DNA from: an uncultured Erysipelotrichaceae bacterium
Lineage (GTDB): Bacteria; Bacillota_I; Bacilli_A; Erysipelotrichales; Erysipelotrichaceae
Reading direction: 5' to 3'
Assembly (NCBI GenBank): GCA_937902945.1
Contig: CALEMD010000049.1
Span: forward strand, 1 to 5,623
DNA: 5,623 nt
Under the pieces are notes generated by a model. It ran no database searches, was not told the DNA's origin, and was given only the letters and a program-made list of their open reading frames with translations. Within the stretch, counting starts at the first letter, position 1; the number at the start of each line of letters is the position of its first letter. The translations under genes were made by a program, and so were the position numbers. Shown here piece by piece: positions 1 to 5,623 of this stretch.

Positions 1-13
1 AATCACTGGCTCT

Positions 14-703
14 CTATATCCGGATCGAGTGGCTCAGTTTGTCCGGCGTATGCAGGTTATCCTCAAATTCAATTAATGAGGCTCTAGCTAGCTTTTCATC
101 TGCCACACTGTCTAAATATATTTTTTCATAATCTGTAACTCTGAATAGATCGTCGATAAAAATTTGTGAGTGTTCTGAAATTGTATTCCAATTTCCGTAG
201 AGGAAAGCAACTGCATACATTATTTTTTCTTTTGTCAGAGGTGTTCCCTTTTTTTGATGCTCGAATAGAATGCCAACAATATCGGATAAATCGTTCTTAT
301 AACGACGGCCTGATCGCAGTTTCATGGCAACTAAATACTCGGCAGACAGTGTTCGAACTCTTAGAACATTAGAAAATGTTCCGTAATAAACAGAGACTTC
401 ATCTAGCTTTTGTGAATAGGAAAGTGTATTTTTGAAATCAGAGTTTAACCAACCGTTTGGCAAACCGTATACATCACCAACATGATTAATGGCATCTTTC
501 ATAGATGAGGAAGCATATATCAAAGCATCCATATCTGTTGTCATTTCACGAAAATCATAATTAGCAAGTATTGCTGCGCCACCCACTAAAATTATTTCGG
601 CAGGAACAGAAGTTCCATTAAGTCTTCTGAATTCCTTACCAAGAGCTTTCAAATATTGCCGCAGATTGTCTTTTGTAAAAATAATTTTTTGATCAGACGA
701 CAT
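14..703 (-). CDS. DUF6036/AbiEii-like nucleotidyltransferase-fold protein, probable toxin of a TA pair
   Basis: A soluble 229-residue protein with the marks of the DNA polymerase beta-like nucleotidyltransferase fold. There is a VGGAAIL turn at residues 40-46, then R52 and TTDMDA at 55-60, giving the D57-x-D59 metal-binding pair. A later helix AEYLVAMKLRSGRRYKNDLSDI (121-142) carries K128, R130, K136 and acidic D138/D141, matching the conserved Lys and Asp of AbiEii-like enzymes. Known members of this superfamily act as toxins that transfer nucleotides to tRNA or proteins; the target here is unknown. The start is supported by a GAGG ribosome site (710-713) six bases upstream. It begins inside the 3' end of the HTH gene (11-base overlap), so the two are probably translationally coupled and share one promoter. 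The catalytic residues look intact and there is no sign of truncation. No terminator fits in the 13 bases left before the window edge. The nucleotidyltransferase fold is fairly sure; the toxin role rests on context. Confidence 0.82.
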   Translation of the reverse strand: MSSDQKIIFTKDNLRQYLKALGKEFRRLNGTSVPAEIILVGGAAILANYDFREMTTDMDALIYASSSMKDAINHVGDVYGLPNGWLNSDFKNTLSYSQKLDEVSVYYGTFSNVLRVRTLSAEYLVAMKLRSGRRYKNDLSDIVGILFEHQKKGTPLTKEKIMYAVAFLYGNWNTISEHSQIFIDDLFRVTDYEKIYLDSVADEKLARASLIEFEDNLHTPDKLSHSIRI

Positions 704-1262
704 TTCGGACCTCGCTTTCTACGATGTTAAAACGCATGAATTCTGGAAGTGCTTCTTGCTTTGCTTGTTCCAATATCTGGGTATTGTTAGTGACGGCGGC
801 TTCAGCACGGATGCTTGCCGGAAAAATAGTATCTTTCAAGCGACATTTGCGGTATGCGTCATATTTGCTGCACAGAGGAATCTTATTCTGATTGCTGATG
901 TAATCAAGCATTGCTAGAAGATAAAGAGACTCTGCAAACCATTTGCGTTCATAGTATTTGGTGATATCATCGTCCTCAAGTGTTTGAATTATAAAATCAA
1001 TATCGCCAAGTTCCTTGAGGGTATGGCAGACATGACTTTTGAACAATTCAAAACTGCTTCTCTCTGCAAGGTATGATTTCAGTAAAGATTCCATTGTGAT
1101 ATCCAATGTAGAAGCTAACTTATAAACTGTTTCTGCAGTACATTTTATAAGTTCTGCTTTTCCATTGCATATATCATTTACTGTGGTGTATGGAACACCG
1201 CTATTTTTTGATAGACTGTATTTTGTCATGTGTTTTTGTTCTAAAAGAGTATGTATCGTCAT
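693..1262 (-). CDS. XRE-family HTH protein, probable antitoxin and autorepressor
   Basis: A 189-residue protein with an N-terminal Cro/C1-type helix-turn-helix at about residues 4-63. MTKYSLSKNSGVPYTTVNDICNG forms the helix-turn-recognition-helix core, followed by the usual TVYKLASTLDITMESLL helices. Residues from about 67 to 189 form a second, largely helical domain (RKWFAESLYLLAMLDYIS, then DTIFPASIRAEA) that I do not recognise by name and that probably binds the neighbouring nucleotidyltransferase. AGGTGG (1267-1272) sits four bases before the ATG and fixes the start. It is the first gene of the pair, overlapping the nucleotidyltransferase by 11 bases, in antitoxin-first order as in AbiE modules, though AbiEi uses a winged rather than an XRE helix-turn-helix. 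Just upstream is a promoter overlaid by a perfect palindrome, as expected if the protein represses its own transcription. It could instead be a plain regulator of the enzyme. Confidence 0.85.
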   Translation of the reverse strand: MTIHTLLEQKHMTKYSLSKNSGVPYTTVNDICNGKAELIKCTAETVYKLASTLDITMESLLKSYLAERSSFELFKSHVCHTLKELGDIDFIIQTLEDDDITKYYERKWFAESLYLLAMLDYISNQNKIPLCSKYDAYRKCRLKDTIFPASIRAEAAVTNNTQILEQAKQEALPEFMRFNIVESEVRNVV

Positions 1263-1280
1263 ATAGCCACCTGCTTTACT

Positions 1281-1308
1281 ACAATATAACGGTTAACCGT
1301 TATATTGT
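1281..1308. promoter_or_regulatory. Perfect 28-base palindromic operator over the TA promoter
   Basis: ACAATATAACGGTT is followed directly by its exact reverse complement, with no spacer: 14 bases per arm and no mismatch. It covers the -10, the whole spacer and the first three bases (1306-1308) of the -35 of the minus-strand promoter. A protein bound there would block RNA polymerase. The two-fold symmetry suits a dimeric XRE repressor, and the adjacent HTH gene product is the obvious candidate. The site ends before the ribosome site, so it lies mostly outside the transcript. That argues for a DNA operator rather than an RNA hairpin. Confidence 0.85.
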
Positions 1309-1311
1309 CAA
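1283..1311 (-). promoter_or_regulatory. Sigma-70/SigA-type promoter of the HTH-nucleotidyltransferase pair
   Basis: Read on the minus strand, a consensus -35 TTGACA (1306-1311) is followed by a 17-base spacer (1289-1305) and a -10 TATATT (1283-1288, five of six to consensus). The predicted transcript start near 1276 leaves a leader of only about 14 bases, just enough for AGGTGG at 1267-1272 before the ATG at 1262. This is the strongest promoter in the window, and its high expected activity fits a unit held down by a repressor. Confidence 0.85.
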
Positions 1312-1671
1312 CGTGGACATGTGCTAAATTACAGTTCGTCAACATATTGTACAAAATACAAAGCCCAGTCTCTTACTTCAAACTAGTTAACTGACAATGA
1401 CACTAATGTCTGCTTTCATATATTTCTTATAGAATAAATTGGAATTTCCACAACAATATTTTACTGGTTTTGAAATGTCTATCTGTTTTCAAGATATATA
1501 GCGGATAGAGTATTCTTTCTCATAAATGAATTGAAAGAAAACTTTTGATTTTCATTTCATACATTTTCCGTCTCTCTGACTGCAACAGTTTGAAATAATA
1601 AACACGTGAAAAGTGCACATTTTATCAATGGTTTTATACTTTCTGGCACAATTTAACATTTGTAAAATTCA
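1312..1671. other. AT-rich intergenic stretch without a credible gene
   Basis: The part of the divergent spacer between the two promoters. No open frame with a ribosome site and recognisable protein was found on either strand, and there is no tRNA-like or GC-rich terminator structure. It contains an 8-base palindrome AGTTAACT (1385-1392) sharing the GTTAAC core of the operator, and overlapping AT-rich inverted repeats at 1513-1559. Its base composition is clearly more AT-rich than that of the coding regions. Confidence 0.5.
1513..1559. repeat. Overlapping AT-rich inverted repeats with a shared arm
   Basis: TTCTTTC (1513-1519) pairs perfectly with GAAAGAA (1533-1539), with an extra TCAT/ATGA (1520-1523/1526-1529) inside. 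The arm TGAAAGAAAA (1532-1541) can alternatively pair with TTTTCATTTCA (1549-1559), with one bulged A. The two pairings are mutually exclusive. There are almost no G-C pairs and no transcript is evident over the site, so this may simply reflect AT-rich composition. Confidence 0.3.
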
Positions 1672-1702
1672 TTCACTAAAAATACAACAATAATAGTATA
1701 AT
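1672..1702 (+). promoter_or_regulatory. Candidate promoter of the methyltransferase-GH3-GGDEF operon
   Basis: A consensus -10 TATAAT lies at 1697-1702. The best upstream hexamer is TTCACT (1672-1677), only a partial -35 match, and the spacer is long at 19 bases, so the promoter is weak or activator-dependent as read. Transcription would start near 1709 and give a leader of about 84 bases. A second AT-rich hexamer, TATAAA at 1772-1777, has no good -35 and would leave almost no leader, so it is less likely. Confidence 0.45.
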
Positions 1703-1712
1703 GGATATTACC

Positions 1713-1761
1713 CACTGAATTTATTCACAACATAAGCAGTTAGCTGTTAGTGAAATCAGTG
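1713..1761 (+). other. Imperfect hairpin in the operon leader
   Basis: Within the predicted leader three nested stems can form: CACTGA/TCAGTG (1713-1718 with 1756-1761), TTCAC/GTGAA (1724-1728 with 1750-1754), and TAA-g-CAG/CTGTTA (1733-1739 with 1744-1749). Together they give 17 pairs around a 4-base loop, interrupted by small internal loops. It ends about 30 bases before the start codon and has no U-run, so it is not a terminator. It could be a regulatory RNA structure or a protein-binding dyad. It resembles no riboswitch class I can name. Confidence 0.35.
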
Positions 1762-1792
1762 ATGCAAAGTATATAAATACGGGGTTGAATCG

Positions 1793-2350
1793 ATGGTCTA
1801 TCTTGGATGTGCAGCATTTTTAGCTTTCTTCTGGGGGGATATCAATGATTGGAAACTGCATCAGAAATGGCTTTCATGGCTGTTTCCGGCTGGTGTGGTT
1901 CTTTTGGCTATCTCCGTTATCGCACAGTCATCTATATCAAAGGGCCTGATTCATGTTTTATGGATTCAGATTTTGGTTTTGGGATTTGGAGCGTTTAGTT
2001 TATGGATGCTGATCAAGTGCCTGTTCTTTTCGTTTCCTGCGAAAGATGCATATATTGAACCAGGAAAAACAAGAGCAGTATGCACGGATGGGCAGTATGG
2101 CATATGCCGTCATCCAGGTGTCTGGTGGCTGTTCTTCCTGATGCTGTCACTGAATATAGCGGCAGGGCTGCCTCTTTCATCGCTGATGATATATACAGTA
2201 TTGAATCTGCTGCTGGTGTTATTTGAAGACAGAATTGTGTTTCCATCTGTTCTGTCTGGGTATGTGCAGTATTGCAGAAAAGTTCCAATGCTAGTACCGT
2301 GTTTCAATCATGCGGGAATGCATTCTGAACAGGAAATGGAGAAAAAATGA
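1793..2350 (+). CDS. ICMT/PEMT-superfamily integral-membrane methyltransferase
   Basis: A 185-residue membrane protein with about five hydrophobic segments (roughly 2-14, 31-47, 55-79, 109-126, 129-148). The family signature is clear in the C-terminal half: DGQYGICRHPG at 99-109 (canonical G-x-Y-x-x-x-RHP), then E145-D146 in place of the usual EE/ED pair, and GYVQYCRKVPMLVP at 156-169. In known members the RHP and acidic residues form the S-adenosylmethionine site at the membrane face, and the enzymes methylate carboxylates, phospholipid amines or sulfur/oxygen groups of lipophilic substrates. Bacteria lack prenylated CaaX proteins, so the substrate is unknown. The ATG at 1793 is the first start in the frame after a stop at 1760. 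It has a modest GGGG ribosome site at 1781-1784. It is the first gene of a three-gene operon; its stop overlaps the next ATG by four bases. NnrU-like proteins are the main alternative. Confidence 0.85.
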   Translation: MVYLGCAAFLAFFWGDINDWKLHQKWLSWLFPAGVVLLAISVIAQSSISKGLIHVLWIQILVLGFGAFSLWMLIKCLFFSFPAKDAYIEPGKTRAVCTDGQYGICRHPGVWWLFFLMLSLNIAAGLPLSSLMIYTVLNLLLVLFEDRIVFPSVLSGYVQYCRKVPMLVPCFNHAGMHSEQEMEKK

Positions 2351-3951
2351 GATATAGTGAAAAAATAAAAACCTGTTCAAAAGCTAAAATCTGGAGTGAA
2401 TACTGCGGTTTCTTAGACCTGGATATGGATTCATATATGTATATCCAGAATCGGCTGATGAAAGAACAGATCAGCAAGTGGAAACAATGCGGTCTTGGCA
2501 GGAAGCTGCTTCATGGCAGAGAACCGGATACCATAGATGAATTCCGTTCGATGATGCCTATGACGCAATATGCAGATTATGCCGATATACTGCTGAATAA
2601 GCAGGAAGATATGCTGCCGGATAAACCGATGATCTGGATACAGACAACTTGGGAAGGCGGTATACGTCCGATTAAACTGGCTCCTTATGGACGTGAGATG
2701 CTGGATGTATACAGACATAATATGCTGTCGGTTGCACTCTTGGCTTCAAGCCGAGGCAAGGGAGATTATTCTTTGCAGCCGGGGGATCGGGTACTGTATG
2801 GAGGAGCACCGCTTCCATATGCGACAGGATTGATACCATCTCTTTTGAATGAAGAAATGGAACTGACATGGCTGCCGGATGCCAATGATACTGGCAAGAG
2901 CTTTTCTGAGCGAATCAAAGATGGTTTTTCTATGGGAAAGAATGGCGGCATTGATTACTTCTTTGGCATAGGCAGTGTTGCTAACTATATAACAGATAAT
3001 TTTTCTAAGCACAGCAGCAGCGGAAAGAAGCATAGCAGTGTTTCTGCAGATGTTGCTTTTCGCTATATGAAGGCAAAGTATAAAAGTTCAAAGAGTGGGG
3101 TTCCAATAAAACCGAAGGATGTATTCCATCTGAAGGGATTGATCAGTGCCGGGACAGATGCTGCATGCTATCGCAGCAAGCTGGCTGAAAACTGGGGCGT
3201 TGCTCCGATGGAAATAGCTGCGGGTACAGAGAGTACCTGCATTGGCAGTGAGACATATGAACATAGAGGCATGGTGTTCTTCCCAGATGCAGGTTTCTAT
3301 GAATTCATATCTGAAAGTGAACTGCAGAGAGAACAGGAAGTTGCTGGATATGTACCGCGTACATGTCTGATGAATGAGATACAGGCAGGACAGAACTATG
3401 AGCTTGTTCTGAGTATATTCCATGGCGGGGCTTTCATGCGCTATCGCATTGGTGATATGTATCGCTGCGTGTCAGCCAATCCAAACGAACTGCCGCATAT
3501 CTCGTTTCTTGATCGCACAAGTGACGTCATTGATATTGCTGGTTTTACAAGAATTACAGAGACTTCAGTAAAAGAAGCATTGAAGCTTTCAAAGATATCC
3601 ATCGGCGACTGGCTGATGAAGAAAGAGTATAACAGTGAAGGGATTCCGTTCCTGCACATGTATATGGAAATGCCTGCGGATGCACCTCAGTCTGAAGCGC
3701 TATGCATAAGTGCACTGAATGAGCATCTGAGCGTGTACTTTAAATACTTTGACAGTGACTACAGTGATCTGAAGAAACTGCTTGGCATTGATCCATTGTG
3801 CATTACAGTACTGCGCCAGGGAACAATTGACACCTATGAGGAAACAGCCGGCAGGAAGATCAGAAGAATCAATCCAGATACATTGGATGTGACAGATATT
3901 GTAAGACTGCAGGATAAACTAAACCTGGTTCATGGGAGGTCAATGAAATGA
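2347..3951 (+). CDS. GH3-like acyl-adenylate/amido-synthetase-fold protein
   Basis: A soluble 534-residue protein, about the usual size for bacterial GH3 proteins, which belong to the ANL adenylating superfamily and activate carboxylic acids with ATP and join them to amines such as amino acids. The N-terminal layout is typical (LLHGREPDTIDEFRSMMPMTQYADY, 54-78). Further matches are GTEST (293-297; GH3 proteins have G-S-S-E here), FFPDAGFYEFI (311-321), YELVLSIF-x-GG-x-FMRYRIGD (351-370; the YRxGD core) and FLDRTSDVIDIAGFTRIT (387-404; G-R-x-x-D-x-x-x-x-x-G in the family). The phosphate-binding loop is divergent: TTWEGGIRPIKLAPYG (100-115), where family members read roughly SGTTGG-x-PK-x-IP. 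Activity is therefore uncertain. A TGGAGA ribosome site lies five bases before the start, inside the end of the methyltransferase gene, and both junctions are ATGA overlaps. The acid and amine substrates cannot be inferred. Confidence 0.85.
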   Translation: MRYSEKIKTCSKAKIWSEYCGFLDLDMDSYMYIQNRLMKEQISKWKQCGLGRKLLHGREPDTIDEFRSMMPMTQYADYADILLNKQEDMLPDKPMIWIQTTWEGGIRPIKLAPYGREMLDVYRHNMLSVALLASSRGKGDYSLQPGDRVLYGGAPLPYATGLIPSLLNEEMELTWLPDANDTGKSFSERIKDGFSMGKNGGIDYFFGIGSVANYITDNFSKHSSSGKKHSSVSADVAFRYMKAKYKSSKSGVPIKPKDVFHLKGLISAGTDAACYRSKLAENWGVAPMEIAAGTESTCIGSETYEHRGMVFFPDAGFYEFISESELQREQEVAGYVPRTCLMNEIQAGQNYELVLSIFHGGAFMRYRIGDMYRCVSANPNELPHISFLDRTSDVIDIAGFTRITETSVKEALKLSKISIGDWLMKKEYNSEGIPFLHMYMEMPADAPQSEALCISALNEHLSVYFKYFDSDYSDLKKLLGIDPLCITVLRQGTIDTYEETAGRKIRRINPDTLDVTDIVRLQDKLNLVHGRSMK

Positions 3952-5623
3952 CGGCCTATGTTCCTTACCTTTATGTCAATCTGATTGCATTGTATGGATT
4001 CACATTCATGCTGATTGCTTTCTTGGCATCTAGAAAGACACCTGAAATATGGGCGTTTATCAGTATGCTGGTTGCCTGCATCCTATGGACCGGCGGTTCT
4101 ATTCTGATGCGCCTGTCTGTGTATCCGGGAATCTCATTCTGGTATTATGTATCGATTGTCGCATTGTTTACACTTCCGTTTCTTGCTTATCAGTTTGTTT
4201 CTGTGTTTATCAAACGCAAAGGATATGTCTCCAAGATTGTCATCGGACTTGGCACACTGATCATTGATATTCTGACTGTAAGCGGACTGATTCTAGAAGC
4301 ACCGCAGAAAAGCATTCTGCCGAATGGCGGCATCGTCTTTACTTACAGTATGGATTGGCCGATTGCAATCGTAGGTGTTCTAGCAGTTCTGTACATTCTC
4401 TTTGTGGCAAGAATACTTGCGCAGACTGTCAAGGAGAAGGGCAGAAATTATCCAGGCATCATGTATATTATTATCAGTGCAGTTGTTATGATCGTTGGAA
4501 ATATGCTGCAGATACTGCCAGGGAATACTTTCCCATTTGATACCTTGGCAGGAATTATATTTGCGATTCTGCTGATGCTGGCACTGTGTCAGAAACACAT
4601 GTTCCATCTGAGTCTATTGATATCAAGAAGTGTCATCATCATTCTCGGTCTGATATTCTGCGCGATTGGTTTCTCTTATTTTGTTCAGCCGACGCGGCTG
4701 ATACTTGTCAATTACTTCGGTATGGAATCGGAAGCGGCAAACACAGTCGTTATCATTCTGTTTGCACTGCTGATAACTCTTCTGTACAGGGCATTGACGC
4801 TTATCGCAGATTTGCTGTTTGCTCATAAGAATCAGCAGAATAAGCTGGTTAAGCGATTCTCTAAAGATGTATCTAAAACACTGAAAACATCCGATATCAT
4901 GGATGAGATGGTAGATACAATCAAATCAGCAGTGCCTGTAGACAACATCTATGTTCTTCTGCCTTCAGCGAAAGGATTTGAATCCTATTATGGATCGAGA
5001 AAACTTGCATCAAGACAGTTCTCTATTGCATTTGACAGTCCATTCATTAAGTATCTGAAGGATCGGGATTCACATTATCTTGTATCAGATTTTGAAGCGG
5101 ATCCTTTGTACTGTTCTGTGTGGAAGGATGAAAAGGAATTATTCAGCAGTCTTTCTATTGCTTGCGTGTATGCAATCCGCAATGATACTGGTATTGGCGG
5201 AGTCTTATTGCTTTCAGATAAGCAGAAGAATAGAAAGTATACATATCTTGAATTGGATTATGTAAGTACAGTTGCTTCTATTGCGTCGATTGCTATAAAC
5301 AATGCTGTACTGTATGAGAAGATGTATCGCGAAGCAAGAATTGATTCATTGACTGATACGTACAATTACCGCTTCTTTGCAGAACAGGTAGAAGTAGAAT
5401 TCGAAAAGAATAAAAATGACTGCCTTGCACTTCTATATGTGGATATTGATGATTTCCGTCTATTCAACCAATTGTATGGAACTCTTGAAGGCGACCATGT
5501 CTTATGCACTGTTGCGAAGATTATGAAGCAGTGCATTGGCGACAGCGGTACCGTATACCGCTACAGCGGCAAGATATTTGCTGCTCTTCTTCCGCACTAT
5601 GATGGACAGCGCACTGAAAAGCT
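3948..5623 (+). CDS. Membrane sensor: multi-TM region, GAF, degenerate GGDEF domain (3' end outside window)
   Basis: The frame stays open to the window end: 558 complete codons, no stop. Residues 1-291 hold about nine hydrophobic segments (near 4-27, 34-55, 62-87, 95-117, 138-160, 168-190, 196-215, 227-247, 265-291); the first seven resemble the 7TM sensor region of some Bacillota histidine kinases. Residues about 305-455 look like a GAF domain (GIGGVLLLSDK at 415-425, then AIAINNAVLYEKMY at 447-460). A GGDEF domain begins with DSLTDTYNYRFF (466-477) and continues with DIDDFRLFNQLYGTLEGD (499-516). Its signature is SGKIF at 540-544 instead of GG(D/E)EF: the catalytic acidic residue is a lysine, and there is no RxxD inhibitory site before it. 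D499, N507 and D516, the metal and guanine-contacting positions, remain. Cyclic-di-GMP synthesis is unlikely; GTP binding is possible. A GGGAGGT ribosome site (3934-3940) precedes the ATG by seven bases, and ATGA overlaps the GH3 stop. Whether an EAL or other output domain follows is unseen. Confidence 0.88.
   Translation, partial: MTAYVPYLYVNLIALYGFTFMLIAFLASRKTPEIWAFISMLVACILWTGGSILMRLSVYPGISFWYYVSIVALFTLPFLAYQFVSVFIKRKGYVSKIVIGLGTLIIDILTVSGLILEAPQKSILPNGGIVFTYSMDWPIAIVGVLAVLYILFVARILAQTVKEKGRNYPGIMYIIISAVVMIVGNMLQILPGNTFPFDTLAGIIFAILLMLALCQKHMFHLSLLISRSVIIILGLIFCAIGFSYFVQPTRLILVNYFGMESEAANTVVIILFALLITLLYRALTLIADLLFAHKNQQNKLVKRFSKDVSKTLKTSDIMDEMVDTIKSAVPVDNIYVLLPSAKGFESYYGSRKLASRQFSIAFDSPFIKYLKDRDSHYLVSDFEADPLYCSVWKDEKELFSSLSIACVYAIRNDTGIGGVLLLSDKQKNRKYTYLELDYVSTVASIASIAINNAVLYEKMYREARIDSLTDTYNYRFFAEQVEVEFEKNKNDCLALLYVDIDDFRLFNQLYGTLEGDHVLCTVAKIMKQCIGDSGTVYRYSGKIFAALLPHYDGQRTEK

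Noticed and set aside
1..13. Terminator for the HTH-nucleotidyltransferase unit
   Set aside because: Only 13 bases remain after the stop codon and no hairpin with a T-run can be seen in them.
166..372. Plus-strand 68-codon frame opposite the nucleotidyltransferase
   Set aside because: Antisense to the well-supported nucleotidyltransferase motifs, with no protein family resemblance.
1275..1306. A plus-strand promoter using the other arm of the palindrome (TTTACT ... TATATT)
   Set aside because: The spacer would be about 20 bases and no gene starts nearby on the plus strand; the minus-strand reading has a consensus -35 and a 17-base spacer.
1635..1640. TATACT as an alternative plus-strand -10
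   Set aside because: No acceptable -35 about 17 bases upstream, and TATAAT at 1697-1702 is closer to consensus and to the gene.
1263..1792. CRISPR array, tRNA or insertion-sequence ends in the intergenic region
   Set aside because: No regularly spaced repeats, no cloverleaf-type GC-rich arms, and no terminal inverted repeats flanking a transposase.
2013..2288. Minus-strand open frames of about 65-91 codons antisense to the methyltransferase gene
   Set aside because: They lie wholly inside a gene with clear family motifs and show no recognisable protein sequence; they are shadow frames.
3088..3423. Minus-strand 111-codon frame antisense to the GH3-like gene
   Set aside because: Cys/His/Ser-rich composition typical of an antisense reading, and the opposite strand carries conserved GH3 motifs across the same stretch.
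4049..4828. Several 60-80 codon frames on both strands inside the sensor gene
   Set aside because: They are out of frame with the long open frame from 3948, which has a strong ribosome site and continuous TM, GAF and GGDEF homology.

Overview
The window looks like a low-to-moderate GC Bacillota (Firmicutes) chromosome. The signs are TTGACA/TATAAT-type promoters, Shine-Dalgarno sequences of the AGGTGG, GAGG and GGGAGGT type, and compact overlapping genes. The style of the right-hand operon (membrane methyltransferase, GH3-like protein, multi-spanning GAF-GGDEF protein) would suit a gut Erysipelotrichia or Clostridia member. That placement is inference only; no taxonomic marker gene is present.

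Left part (14-1262, minus strand) is a two-gene cassette. A short XRE-type helix-turn-helix protein with a C-terminal domain of about 125 residues is followed, with an 11-base overlap, by a nucleotidyltransferase-fold protein of the DUF6036/AbiEii-like kind. Upstream lies a very clean promoter (TTGACA, 17-base spacer, TATATT). A perfect 28-base palindrome (1281-1308) covers its -10, its whole spacer and half of its -35. This is the architecture of a self-repressed toxin-antitoxin or abortive-infection (type IV-like) module. It reads more AT-rich than the right-hand operon and may be a mobile accessory insertion.

Middle part (1263-1792) is a 530-base AT-rich divergent intergenic region without a credible gene. 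Besides the operator/promoter it holds AT-rich inverted repeats, a candidate plus-strand promoter (TATAAT at 1697-1702), and an imperfect hairpin in the leader of the next gene.

Right part (1793 to the window end, plus strand) is a tightly coupled three-gene operon; both junctions are 4-base ATGA overlaps. Gene 1 is an integral-membrane methyltransferase of the isoprenylcysteine carboxyl methyltransferase (ICMT/PEMT) superfamily. Gene 2 is a soluble GH3-like acyl-adenylating/amido-synthetase-fold protein of 534 residues whose phosphate-binding loop is divergent. Gene 3, cut by the window end, is a membrane protein with about nine membrane segments, a GAF domain and a GGDEF domain whose signature has decayed to SGKIF. 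The Asn/Asp expected to hold the guanine base are still there. It may therefore be a sensor or GTP-binding receptor rather than a cyclic-di-GMP synthase.

Taken together, the right operon is the best candidate for an undescribed system: possibly a small-molecule or lipid acyl modification pathway (activate or conjugate an acid, methylate a product in the membrane) coupled to a membrane sensor. The families are read from the sequence; the joint function is a hypothesis.
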